Shown here piece by piece: positions 17,635-26,273 of a stretch of DNA of 64,000 nucleotides (its first letter is position 1; each line of letters starts with the position of its first letter). The DNA is from Thiomicrorhabdus sp965603495 (GTDB taxonomy: Bacteria; Pseudomonadota; Gammaproteobacteria; Thiomicrospirales; Thiomicrospiraceae), in the NCBI GenBank assembly GCA_965603495.1, contig CBFDDF010000013.1:1-64000 (forward strand). Reading direction: 5' to 3'. The notes beneath the pieces are model-generated. The model saw only the letters and a program-made list of their open reading frames with translations, did no database searches and was not told where the DNA came from. Made by a program: the position numbers and the translations under genes.

Positions 17635-18498
17635 ATGGCAGGCGGTAGTAAAGAAATACGAGCTAAAATTAGCTCCGTAACAAATACCAAAAAAATCACT
17701 AAAGCCATGGAAATGGTTGCGGCGTCTAAAATGCGTAAGGCTCAAGCCCGCATGGAAGCGACAAAACCATACGTCGAAAAAGTGAAGAGAGTCATTGCCC
17801 ACGTCGCAGGAGCACATCCTGAGTATAAACATCCTTATACTCAACCTCGTGCAACTGTTAAACGTGTTGGTTTAGTGGTCATCTCTTCTGATCGAGGACT
17901 TTGTGGTGGTTTAAACTCAAACTTATTCCGTGCAATTCTTCCTAGGCTTAAAGCTTGGCAAGAGCAAGGTGTCGTGGTTGAGCTTGCCCTAGTTGGTAAT
18001 AAGGCACAAACATTCTTCCGTAGTTACGGTGGAAATATTGTTGCGACTGTTTCTGACTTAGGTGACACGCCGCACATTGAGGACCTAGTGGGTACAATCA
18101 AGGTTGTCTTAGACAAGTTTGATCAGGGTGACATTGATGAAGTGCATTTAGCTTCTAACGAATTCGTTAACACAATGACACAGAAACCTACTGTACAAAT
18201 GCTAGTGCCTTTGCAGGCTGAAGAAAATACGAACGAGGGTCACTGGGATTATTTATATGAACCAGATGCACCTACTGCATTAAACTTATTAATGCGTCGT
18301 TATATTGAAGCCACAGTATTTGGTGCTGTTGTAGAAAATGCATCGTGTGAGCAAGGCGCTCGTATGGTAGCTATGAAATCTGCTACAGACAATGCTGGTG
18401 ATATGATCAATGAATTGAAGTTGTCTTATAACAAGGCACGTCAGGCTGCGATCACTGCTGAAATTTCTGAAATCGTTGCTGGTTCAGCAGCTGTTTAA
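17635..18498 (+). CDS. atpG: ATP synthase F1 subunit gamma
   Basis: The 287-residue central rotor shaft has the conserved N terminus (KEIRAKISSVTNTKKITKAM) and the C-terminal ARQAAITAEISEIVAGSAA helix that sits inside the alpha3beta3 ring. It starts 14 bases after atpA with AAGGAG upstream. Confidence 0.97.
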   Translation: MAGGSKEIRAKISSVTNTKKITKAMEMVAASKMRKAQARMEATKPYVEKVKRVIAHVAGAHPEYKHPYTQPRATVKRVGLVVISSDRGLCGGLNSNLFRAILPRLKAWQEQGVVVELALVGNKAQTFFRSYGGNIVATVSDLGDTPHIEDLVGTIKVVLDKFDQGDIDEVHLASNEFVNTMTQKPTVQMLVPLQAEENTNEGHWDYLYEPDAPTALNLLMRRYIEATVFGAVVENASCEQGARMVAMKSATDNAGDMINELKLSYNKARQAAITAEISEIVAGSAAV

Positions 18499-18530
18499 AG
18501 TTTGAATGTTTCAATAAAAGGTTAAAGATT

Positions 18531-19910
18531 ATGAGTGGACAAATAGTACAAATTATCGGCGCTGTTATTGACGTCGAGTTTAAAGGTGCTGATTTACCAA
18601 ATATCTATGACGCGTTACTTGTTGACGGAGTTGATTTAACTCTTGAAGTACAACAACAAATCGGTGACAACAAAGTGCGTACAATCGCAATGGGTTCATC
18701 TGATGGGTTAAAGCGTGGCATGGTTGTTACGAATACTGGTACGGCTATCGAAGTACCTGTAGGTAAAGCAACATTAGGTCGTATCTTCGACGTTCTTGGT
18801 AACCCAATTGATAATGCGGGTCCAGTTGAGTCTGAATTTAAGATGAAAATTCACCGTGCAGCACCAGCTTTTGATGAGCTAGCTGCGTCGTCAGAGTTAC
18901 TAGAAACTGGTGTTAAAGTTATCGATCTAATCTGCCCATTCGCTAAGGGTGGTAAAGTAGGTTTATTCGGTGGTGCTGGTGTTGGTAAAACAGTTAACAT
19001 GATGGAATTAATCCGTAACATCGCGATGGAGCATGCCGGTTACTCAGTTTTTGCTGGTGTAGGTGAGCGTACTCGTGAAGGTAACGATTTCTATTATGAA
19101 ATGGAAGAATCTGGAGTGCTTGATAAAGTTGCTCTAGTTTACGGTCAGATGAACGAGCCTCCAGGAAACCGTTTACGTGTTGCCTTGACTGGTTTGACAA
19201 TGGCTGAATATTTCCGTGACGAAGGTCGTGATATCCTTTTCTTCGTAGATAACATCTACCGTTATACACTTGCTGGTACTGAAGTATCTGCATTGTTAGG
19301 TCGTTTGCCATCTGCGGTAGGTTATCAGCCTACTTTGACTCAGGAAATGGGTCAGGTTCAAGAGCGTATTACGTCTACTAAAACTGGTTCTATTACATCT
19401 ATCCAAGCGGTATACGTACCTGCGGATGATTTAACAGATCCAGCTCCTGCAACGACATTTGCTCACTTAGACGCGACTGTTGTATTGAACCGTGCGATCG
19501 CTGAAACAGGTATTTATCCTGCAATCGATCCACTAGATTCAACTTCACGTCAGCTTGATCCACTAGTTGTTGGTCAAGAGCATTATGATGTTGCACGTGG
19601 TGTTCAGAAAACTCTTCAGCGTTATAAAGAGCTTAAAGACATCATCGCTATCCTAGGTATGGATGAGCTTTCAGAAGAAGATCGTAATCTTGTATCTCGT
19701 GCTCGTAAGATGCAACGTTTCTTCTCTCAGCCTTATTTCGTAGCGAAGGTATTCACTGGTGAAGATGGTCGTTATGTTCCATTAAAAGAAACCATTCGTG
19801 GTTTCAAAATGATCATCTCTGGTGAACTTGATGATGTTGCAGAGCAAGCATTTATGTATGCTGGTGACATTGATGAAGTTTTAGAGAACTCTAAAAAATA
19901 TAAAGGGTAA
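18531..19910 (+). CDS. atpD: ATP synthase F1 subunit beta
   Basis: The 459-residue catalytic subunit has P-loop GGAGVGKTVNMMELI, the catalytic Glu in GVGERTREGNDFYYEM, and Walker B in DILFFVDNIYRYT. The length is as in E. coli (460). Codon use is strongly biased. It ends 6 bases before atpC. Confidence 0.98.
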   Translation: MSGQIVQIIGAVIDVEFKGADLPNIYDALLVDGVDLTLEVQQQIGDNKVRTIAMGSSDGLKRGMVVTNTGTAIEVPVGKATLGRIFDVLGNPIDNAGPVESEFKMKIHRAAPAFDELAASSELLETGVKVIDLICPFAKGGKVGLFGGAGVGKTVNMMELIRNIAMEHAGYSVFAGVGERTREGNDFYYEMEESGVLDKVALVYGQMNEPPGNRLRVALTGLTMAEYFRDEGRDILFFVDNIYRYTLAGTEVSALLGRLPSAVGYQPTLTQEMGQVQERITSTKTGSITSIQAVYVPADDLTDPAPATTFAHLDATVVLNRAIAETGIYPAIDPLDSTSRQLDPLVVGQEHYDVARGVQKTLQRYKELKDIIAILGMDELSEEDRNLVSRARKMQRFFSQPYFVAKVFTGEDGRYVPLKETIRGFKMIISGELDDVAEQAFMYAGDIDEVLENSKKYKG

Positions 19911-19916
19911 TTTGTT

Positions 19917-20351
19917 ATGGCAGTCTCAATGCAAGTAGATATTGTTAGTGCAGAAGGAGAAATCTTTTCTGGTAAAGCAGAGATGCTTTTTGCACAGGCT
20001 GCCGATGGTGAGGTAGGTATTATGCCTCATCATACCCAGTTTTTAAGCCAACTAAAGCCTGGCACAGTACGTGTTGTAAGCGGCGATGAAGAAGATCACT
20101 TCTACATCAGCGGCGGTATCATCGAAATCCAACCAAGTATGGTAACTGTACTAGCTGATTCAGCTATTCGTGCAGCAGATCTTGATGAAGCCGAAGCAAA
20201 TGCAGCTAAACAACGTGCTGTAGAAGCAATGGAAAATGCAAAATCTGATACAGATATTGCTAGAGCGCAAGTTGAACTTGCCGAAGCCGTTGCTCAAATT
20301 CAAGCGATTACGAAATTACGTGATCGTTTGCATAAGACTGGGATGGCTTAA
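19917..20351 (+). CDS. atpC: ATP synthase F1 subunit epsilon
   Basis: The 144-residue subunit has an N-terminal beta-sandwich (with ADGEVGIMPHHTQFLSQLKPG) and a C-terminal two-helix domain that can inhibit ATP hydrolysis. It is the last gene of the operon, followed by a strong terminator. Confidence 0.96.
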   Translation: MAVSMQVDIVSAEGEIFSGKAEMLFAQAADGEVGIMPHHTQFLSQLKPGTVRVVSGDEEDHFYISGGIIEIQPSMVTVLADSAIRAADLDEAEANAAKQRAVEAMENAKSDTDIARAQVELAEAVAQIQAITKLRDRLHKTGMA

Positions 20352-20365
20352 ACGTTATCCTCATA

Positions 20366-20393
20366 AAAAAGCGCCGCAAGGCGCTTTTTTTTC
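20366..20393 (+). terminator. terminator of the ATP synthase operon
   Basis: AAAAAAGCGCC and GGCGCTTTTTT pair around a GCAA tetraloop, followed by more T. It begins 14 bases after the atpC stop. Confidence 0.93.
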
Positions 20394-20612
20394 GCCTATC
20401 GTTTTGTTACTTTGCTGGCTTTCAATCGCTTCGTTGGAAACGAGTCGTGTAGTACACTACACTCACTTATTCCGCCTCGACCTTGATTCGTAATCAAACA
20501 CAATAAATTCGATAGGCATTATTTTATCAATTCAGTTCTTATATAAATGGATGCTTATTCAGCTGATGAGTGTCTATCTATTTAATAATTGTTATTTCTT
20601 TAGGAAATTATT

Positions 20613-21983
20613 ATGGCTTTAAAAGTTGTTATTCTTGCCGCCGGTAAAGGCACTCGTATGCGTTCTAAGTTGCCAAAAGTTTTGCAACCTTTGGCTCAGA
20701 AACCTTTGTTACAGCATGTCATTGATACTGCTCAGCAATTGCATTGTGATGAGGTGATTACCGTCATTGGTCATGGGGCCGAATCGGTCAAATCACAGGT
20801 GATTGGAGATAATCTCGTTTTTGCGATGCAAGAAGAGCAACTGGGTACCGGACATGCCGTGGTAATGGCCAGTGATTTCTATTCTGATGGTGATACCGTT
20901 TTGATACTTTATGGTGATGTACCTTTGACGACTAATACCACATTAGAAGATTTACTGTCATTAGTCGATGATGCGCACCCTTTAGCTTTATTGACTATTA
21001 CGCTTGAAGATTCCACTGGCTATGGTCGTATCGTCCGTGATCAACACAGTTCTGTACAAGCCATTGTTGAACAGAAAGATGCTAATTCTGAGCAACTGAT
21101 CATTAAGGAAGTTAACACTGGGATTATGGCAGTGAAGGGCATCCAGTTGAGAAACTGGTTGGCTGCGCTTGGGAATAATAATGCTCAAGGTGAATACTAT
21201 TTAACCGATATTATCGCCATGGCTGTTAATGATGGTTATGTTGTGCCGACCACCCAACCTGCCAACGAGATGGAAGTATTAGGAGTTAATGATAAGCGTC
21301 AACTGCAAAGCCTGGAACGGCAATATCAGACAAAGTTAGCGAATGCTTTAATGGATCAGGGTGCAACTTTAGTCGATGCTAATCGTATAGATATCCGGGG
21401 TATTGTGACGATCTCCCAGGACGTATTGATTGATGCCAATGTTATTTTTGAAGGTATTGTTGTATTAGGTGAAAATGTAGAAATCGGTGCTAACTGTATT
21501 CTCAAAAATGTGACGATTGCAGACAATAGCGTCATCCATCCTTTTAGTCATTTGGAAGAGTGTGTGATTGGCAAAGATTGTATTGTTGGCCCTTATGCCC
21601 GTCTGCGCCCAGGCAGCGAGTTGGGTTCACGGGCTAAAATTGGTAACTTTGTAGAAACCAAAAACGCAAAAATTGGTACAGGCTCTAAAATTAATCATCT
21701 GAGTTATGTCGGTGATACGGTAATGGGTTCTGGCGTGAACATCGGTGCAGGGACGATTACTTGTAATTATGATGGCGTGAATAAGCATCAAACTATTATT
21801 GGGGATAATGTTTTTATTGGTTCTGGTTCTCAGCTGGTTGCTCCAGTTACCATTGGCGCAGGGGCAACGATTGGTGCTGGTTCGACGATTACTAAGGATG
21901 CTTGTGCGGATGAATTAACCTTGAGTCGCTCTAAACAGCTGACCCTTAAAGGTTGGTCAAAACCCGTTAAAAAATCAAAATGA
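20613..21983 (+). CDS. glmU: bifunctional N-acetylglucosamine-1-phosphate uridyltransferase / glucosamine-1-phosphate acetyltransferase
   Basis: GlmU makes UDP-N-acetylglucosamine for peptidoglycan and lipid A. The 456-residue protein matches E. coli GlmU in length. The uridyltransferase motif LAAGKGTRMRS is at 7-17. The acetyltransferase half is a left-handed beta-helix (from about 250) with hexapeptide repeats and the GAGTITCNYDGVNK and YVGDTVMG motifs. It is a separate transcription unit after the atp terminator, with AGGAAA before its start. Confidence 0.97.
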   Translation: MALKVVILAAGKGTRMRSKLPKVLQPLAQKPLLQHVIDTAQQLHCDEVITVIGHGAESVKSQVIGDNLVFAMQEEQLGTGHAVVMASDFYSDGDTVLILYGDVPLTTNTTLEDLLSLVDDAHPLALLTITLEDSTGYGRIVRDQHSSVQAIVEQKDANSEQLIIKEVNTGIMAVKGIQLRNWLAALGNNNAQGEYYLTDIIAMAVNDGYVVPTTQPANEMEVLGVNDKRQLQSLERQYQTKLANALMDQGATLVDANRIDIRGIVTISQDVLIDANVIFEGIVVLGENVEIGANCILKNVTIADNSVIHPFSHLEECVIGKDCIVGPYARLRPGSELGSRAKIGNFVETKNAKIGTGSKINHLSYVGDTVMGSGVNIGAGTITCNYDGVNKHQTIIGDNVFIGSGSQLVAPVTIGAGATIGAGSTITKDACADELTLSRSKQLTLKGWSKPVKKSK

Positions 21984-22037
21984 TCAGGCTGGTTTTTTAA
22001 AACTTTAATCTGCAGAAGTAAATAAGAGCTCTAGACT

Positions 22038-22307
22038 ATGCAAATACTCGAAATCCCAGCCAAACAGTGTGAGTCCTACAAACAACTCATGTTAGAAAAT
22101 CTGTGGCAAATTACTCATCAGGATGCAGGGCAAACACATCTGGTTGGCTGGGGTTATGAGGTTCATTGGTCACTCGACAGTCAAAAGGTAATCTTACGTT
22201 ATAGTGATAAGCAGGGGATAGCCACTGCCTTATTGGAATTCAGCGACAGCGCAATAAGTCAAATTCACGACATGTTAAATCAACTGAATGAAACCGATGA
22301 TGACTAA
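22038..22307 (+). CDS. small conserved hypothetical protein before ubiA
   Basis: The 89-residue acidic soluble protein has several aromatic residues and an acidic C-terminal tail (NETDDD). No motif or family was recognised. Its end overlaps the ubiA reading frame by 20 bases, so the two genes are likely translated from one message. It lies 54 bases after glmU. Confidence 0.65.
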   Translation: MQILEIPAKQCESYKQLMLENLWQITHQDAGQTHLVGWGYEVHWSLDSQKVILRYSDKQGIATALLEFSDSAISQIHDMLNQLNETDDD

Positions 22308-23160
22308 ATCTCAAGCCTACATAGCGCTCACGCGTATCGATCGACCTATCGGTATTTATTTAGTGCTTTGGCCAGCGCTATGGGCACTGTGGCTAGCTTC
22401 AGAAGGGCTACCAGACCTATATATTCTATTTATATTTGTCTTCGGTGCGATTTTGATGCGTTCTGCTGGCTGTGTAATTAATGACTACGCTGACCGCAAG
22501 TTTGATGGCCACGTAAAACGTACTTGTAATCGCCCCTTGGCGACAGGTGTTTTATCCTCGACAGAAGCGCTGAGTTTCTTTGCCATTTTATGTCTGATTG
22601 CGTTTGGCTTAGTGTTAACACTCAACAGCTTGACGGTATGGCTCTCATTTGGCGCGGTCTTTCTCGCCGGCCTGTATCCCTTTATGAAACGCCATACCCA
22701 TTGGCCACAGGCCTTTTTAGGGGCAGCCTTTGCCTGGGCGATTCCGATGGCTTTTGCGGCAGTTTCCAACGAAGTTCCTTGGCAGGTCTGGCCAATCTTT
22801 GTTGCAACACTGGTTTGGTCGCTTATTTACGATACTGCTTATGCGGTTGGTGATATGCAGGATGATTTAAAAATTGGCGTTAAATCGACAGCGATCCTAT
22901 TTGGAGACAAACTCGTATTATGGACGGGAGTTTTTCAACTGCTGATGCTCGGGTTGTTAGGTTGGATCGGCTACCTTTTTTCGTTAGGTTTACCCTACTT
23001 TGTCAGTGTGGCATTTGTTGCGGCCTGGTTTAGTTATGATTTAAAACGGTTGGCACAAAAAAATGCCGAAATCTCTTTTAAAGTCTTTTTACAGAACCAC
23101 TGGATAGGGGTTATTGTGTTGGTAGGTATTGCAGGGGATTACGCTTTAAAAACCTACTAA
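22288..23160 (+). CDS. ubiA: 4-hydroxybenzoate octaprenyltransferase
   Basis: UbiA attaches the polyprenyl chain to 4-hydroxybenzoate in ubiquinone synthesis. The 290-residue membrane protein has about eight hydrophobic helices and both Asp-rich motifs: NDYADRKFDGHVKRT (Mg2+/diphosphate binding, about 69-83) and DMQDDLKIGVKSTA (about 192-205). The start could be any of three nearby ATG codons (22288, 22297, 22300), and none has a strong ribosome-binding site. ubiC, which makes its substrate, lies about 18 kb away. Confidence 0.95.
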   Translation: MKPMMTKSQAYIALTRIDRPIGIYLVLWPALWALWLASEGLPDLYILFIFVFGAILMRSAGCVINDYADRKFDGHVKRTCNRPLATGVLSSTEALSFFAILCLIAFGLVLTLNSLTVWLSFGAVFLAGLYPFMKRHTHWPQAFLGAAFAWAIPMAFAAVSNEVPWQVWPIFVATLVWSLIYDTAYAVGDMQDDLKIGVKSTAILFGDKLVLWTGVFQLLMLGLLGWIGYLFSLGLPYFVSVAFVAAWFSYDLKRLAQKNAEISFKVFLQNHWIGVIVLVGIAGDYALKTY

Positions 23161-23199
23161 TCGCCAATCTTTGGTGATATGAATGAGATTTTTAAGCTG

Positions 23200-23211
23200 A
23201 CCAGGCCTGGT
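23200..23211. repeat. ACCAGGCCTGGT palindrome, copy 4
   Basis: Exact core between the converging ubiA and the unknown gene at 23239-23763. Confidence 0.95.
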
Positions 23212-23238
23212 AAGTTTAATGTTGTAGATTACAATACT

Positions 23239-23763
23239 CTATTGTAAACGTGATTCTGTGGGCATTTCGATAATAGGGGCAACCTGTAAAGCCCAATCAG
23301 CTTGATCGATTACCTGCGCCAATATTTTTAACAACGCGCCCATCAATTCAGGATTAAAAGGTAACACAATACCCGCCCCTTGTTCAGGTTCCAAAACTAA
23401 TTGGGGTGGTTCATCCGGCAGTGCCTGATTTAGATTGTTAAACGTCATCTTAGCCAAGAGAATGGGCAACTCCCCCAAAGGGTATTCTGCGTTTGCTGGG
23501 GTTTCATAGGCGGTGCCAAAGTCGCCATGTAACTGGGTCTGCTGTTTTTCCGCCTGATGCGTCATCGTCGTCTGCTCATCAAAAAGTGCTTCACCAGTAG
23601 TGGGGTGTTCACCATGCAGTAAAGGTAGCAACAAACTCACAAAACGCCTGGTCAGCCAAGCTAAATACACCTGCTCATTGAGTGTTTTGATCTTTAAGAG
23701 TATTCTATCTTCAGAGGCATTATAGGAGGCTTGAATTTGATTGATTTGATGCGACATGGTCAA
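23239..23763 (-). CDS. conserved hypothetical protein
   Basis: The 174-residue soluble acidic protein is rich in Leu, Gln and Pro, with an N-terminal beta-like part (MSHQINQIQASY...) followed by predicted helices. There is no signal peptide and I do not recognise the family. Translation may start at 23763 or at the second Met (23757). Its 5' end overlaps the 5' side of the divergent outer-membrane protein gene, so the two promoters must lie inside each other's coding regions or leaders. Confidence 0.6.
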   Translation of the reverse strand: MTMSHQINQIQASYNASEDRILLKIKTLNEQVYLAWLTRRFVSLLLPLLHGEHPTTGEALFDEQTTMTHQAEKQQTQLHGDFGTAYETPANAEYPLGELPILLAKMTFNNLNQALPDEPPQLVLEPEQGAGIVLPFNPELMGALLKILAQVIDQADWALQVAPIIEMPTESRLQ

Positions 23764-23790
23764 TGGTTACCGACAAGGTTTATAAAAAGC

Positions 23791-24918
23791 ATGGGGAAAG
23801 CCCAACAGCTGATTATAACTTGTACGCTCCTTTACAGTTTAGGAATATTTCCAGAGCCCGTTTTTGCTCAAATATCATCGTCAGATCCTATATCTGCGCA
23901 TCAAGTAATCACGCCTGTTAAAAATCAGACGCTTCTAGAGCCCCTCGATAGCCTGGATAATCCGCCAGAAAAACCGACAGAATACCTGTTGCAAAACAAT
24001 GAAAATGCGACCCTCAAATCGGTATTAAATAAGTTGGAAAAATGGCAAGCTGGCATGGGGCAATATGTCGATGATTCTGGTGAACGTCTCGACCGGTTTT
24101 TTGGGGATAATCAAATTGATGTAACTCGTAAAGGTAGCCAGTTAGATATCCTGTTGCCAACCACTTTTTATGACAATGGCAAAATCACAACGGGCTTGAA
24201 TTTCCGTGCACAAATTGACTTGCCGAGAACTAATCGCCGCTGGAAAATAGTACTGACCTCATTTGAAGACTCTTTATACGATGACCAATCGGGGGAGACT
24301 ATCCCTAATACACCAAATACGGCGTCGACTGCGATTAGTGGTGAAGAGGATCAAACGACTTCTGTTGGTGCACGCTATATGTTGTTTACAAAGAAGAACG
24401 CTTTTAGTCATTTAGATTTTGGTTTGAAGTTTACCGGTCTCATTGATCCAAATCCCTATGGTCGCTTTAGAACCCGCTTTAAATCAGCGTTATCCGAAAA
24501 GTTATCAAGTCGAACGACAAATGATGTTTATCTGGAACGTGCTCGAGGTGCCGCTTTAGAAACTCAACAAGTGTTCGATTATCAATGGCAGCCAAAAGAC
24601 CTGCTCAGAAGTCAAACCACCGGGGTGTGGTGGCACGATAGAGGCGATTATCTACTGAACCAAAAAGGCATTTGGTATCAAACCATCAATCCACATAGAG
24701 TACATGCCTACTATGTCAGTGGTAATTGGCAAATTGATAATGTGAATGTTCAATTCACGGATGTGTCTGTCGGTATGAATTGGCGTGAAAAACTCTATAA
24801 AGAGTGGTTATTTGGTGAAATCGAGCCGAGAGCAATCTGGCGCGAGGACGACAATTTTCAAACGCCCGATTTAAGTTTGATGCTGCAATTAGAAATGCGA
24901 TTTTATCCACCCAAATAA
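23791..24918 (+). CDS. probable outer-membrane beta-barrel protein, function unknown
   Basis: From the Met at 23791 the product is 375 residues and opens with a signal peptide (LIITCTLLYSLGIFPEPVFA, cleavage before Gln). The body alternates polar and hydrophobic residues with many aromatics and ends PK after amphipathic strands (LSLMLQLEMRFYP), which fits an outer-membrane barrel. The frame is open upstream to a TTG at 23731 behind AGGAGG, but that start gives a poor signal peptide and overlaps the divergent neighbour. The start is therefore uncertain, and no function can be assigned. Confidence 0.65.
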   Translation: MGKAQQLIITCTLLYSLGIFPEPVFAQISSSDPISAHQVITPVKNQTLLEPLDSLDNPPEKPTEYLLQNNENATLKSVLNKLEKWQAGMGQYVDDSGERLDRFFGDNQIDVTRKGSQLDILLPTTFYDNGKITTGLNFRAQIDLPRTNRRWKIVLTSFEDSLYDDQSGETIPNTPNTASTAISGEEDQTTSVGARYMLFTKKNAFSHLDFGLKFTGLIDPNPYGRFRTRFKSALSEKLSSRTTNDVYLERARGAALETQQVFDYQWQPKDLLRSQTTGVWWHDRGDYLLNQKGIWYQTINPHRVHAYYVSGNWQIDNVNVQFTDVSVGMNWREKLYKEWLFGEIEPRAIWREDDNFQTPDLSLMLQLEMRFYPPK

Positions 24919-25040
24919 CCGCCCTATAATTTCTTTCTTAAAAGGCCTTAAAACCTAATTTAAGACTGGATTTTAAATCTATTCAAAAGCCTAATCTACG
25001 CATTAGGTTCATGTCCTTTTTCTCTCTCCTATCAAAGTTC

Positions 25041-25052
25041 ACCAGGCCTGGT
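25041..25052. repeat. ACCAGGCCTGGT palindrome, copy 5
   Basis: Exact core in the 469-bp gap upstream of the compatible-solute operon, about 120 bases after the preceding gene. Confidence 0.95.
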
Positions 25053-25335
25053 AAAGACTTCACTTGTTAACGTATTTAATTCGTACTAAACAAACTTCAT
25101 TCGAATAATACGATAAATAATTGAAGTTAAACGTGCGCTCTATTTTGGACATTTAAGTCCTTATTTGGATCCTTTTGCATGTTATTGCTGAAAGCCGTTT
25201 GGATAAACTATCTACTGGCTTTAATCCTTAAAGACGCAGCTAATAAGTTATAACTCATTGAATATAAAAGGTTACATTTATTGTTAGTGCATTTTTTATA
25301 TACGCTAAGAGTTCGTTCAATAAGTAAATATGCGT

Positions 25336-25352
25336 TTGGCACGCTCCTTGCA
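25336..25352 (+). promoter_or_regulatory. sigma-54 (RpoN) promoter
   Basis: TTGGCAC-N5-TTGCA matches the -24/-12 consensus (TGGCAC-N5-TTGCW) at every consensus base, with 10 bases between the invariant GG (25338-25339) and GC (25350-25351). It lies 35 bases before the first gene of the glucosylglycerate operon, so transcription should start near 25363. Such promoters need an NtrC-type activator and usually IHF. Confidence 0.85.
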
Positions 25353-25387
25353 GAGTAGACAGAACGTTATAAACGCATCGGGAAAAC

Positions 25388-26224
25388 ATGTCTAACTTGA
25401 GAAAGCTGTTATTTACGGATTTAGACGGTTCTTTATTGGATCATCATGACTATGATTATTCCGCAGCACTACCTGCAATACGGTCATTAAGAGCGCAAGA
25501 CATTCCCTGGATATTAACCACCAGTAAAACCGCTGCAGAAGCCATTGAACTTCGAGCAGAGTTAGATAATCACCATCCCTTTATTGTTGAAAATGGCGCA
25601 GGGATTTTTTGGGAAACGGGTTCAGTGTTACCACAATACCTACCGAAAAAAGGCCTTGTAGAGCACTGGGGTGAGGGCTTTGAATATGTCAGCTTGAGCA
25701 GGGTATTAATGCCTGAAATGTTGCAACTAGCAGCCGATTATAAAAAACAACTCAAGCTAAATTTTATCGGCTTTTCTGATATGAGTGCTCAGCAGGTGGC
25801 GGATTGCACCGGGCTTAGTCTGGTCAAGGCGGCTAAAGCTAAACAACGCCATTTTTCAGAGCCTTTGCTGTGGCAGGATACCGAAGATAACCTTCAAAAA
25901 TTTCAGAAAGCACTAGAGCCACATGGCCTACAACTCATTAAAGGTGGGCGTTTTGTTCATTTAATGGGCTTAAGTAATAAGGGTTTGGCGTTGAAATGGC
26001 TTGCTCATTATTATCACCAGGCCTGGTCACAACCGATTCAGACCATGGCGCTAGGTGACGGCAATAACGATATTCCGTTGTTAGAAGCCAGTGATTGTCC
26101 GGTGATTATTCGTTCACCCGTGAATGCGCTCCCTAAAGTAAATCATCCAAATGTCATCTTGACACAAGAGAACGGCCCTTTAGGGTGGAATCAAGCGGTT
26201 TTAAATTGGCTTGAGAAAAAATAG
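25388..26224 (+). CDS. HAD-type mannosyl/glucosyl-3-phosphoglycerate phosphatase
   Basis: The 278-residue enzyme belongs to the HAD-IIB MpgP/YedP family, which removes the phosphate from mannosyl- or glucosyl-3-phosphoglycerate. The first HAD motif is FTDLDGSLLD (9-18), motif II is in WILTTSKTAAE, and the late motif is ALGDGNNDIPLLEASD. Next to a GpgS-like synthase it most likely makes glucosylglycerate, a compatible solute. A palindrome copy lies in frame and encodes Gln-Ala-Trp. It is the first gene behind the sigma-54 promoter. Confidence 0.8.
   Translation: MSNLRKLLFTDLDGSLLDHHDYDYSAALPAIRSLRAQDIPWILTTSKTAAEAIELRAELDNHHPFIVENGAGIFWETGSVLPQYLPKKGLVEHWGEGFEYVSLSRVLMPEMLQLAADYKKQLKLNFIGFSDMSAQQVADCTGLSLVKAAKAKQRHFSEPLLWQDTEDNLQKFQKALEPHGLQLIKGGRFVHLMGLSNKGLALKWLAHYYHQAWSQPIQTMALGDGNNDIPLLEASDCPVIIRSPVNALPKVNHPNVILTQENGPLGWNQAVLNWLEKK
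26016..26027. repeat. ACCAGGCCTGGT palindrome, copy 6 (inside the phosphatase gene)
   Basis: Exact core read as His-Gln-Ala-Trp-Ser. TCACC/GGTCA flanks do not extend the symmetry beyond the core. Confidence 0.95.
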
Positions 26225-26273
26225 CAGAATGTTGAAAATGTAATAAAAAGACCCAAAGTAGGGCAGGAGTATT

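Larger units (their letters stand above)
24919..25387. other. 469-bp intergenic region upstream of the compatible-solute operon
   Basis: It contains a small inverted repeat (CCTAAT/ATTAGG, 24992-25009) that may end the upstream transcript, one exact palindrome copy, and the sigma-54 promoter at its right end. The 280 bases between palindrome and promoter are AT-rich and could hold activator and IHF sites; I could not identify any with confidence. Confidence 0.6.
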
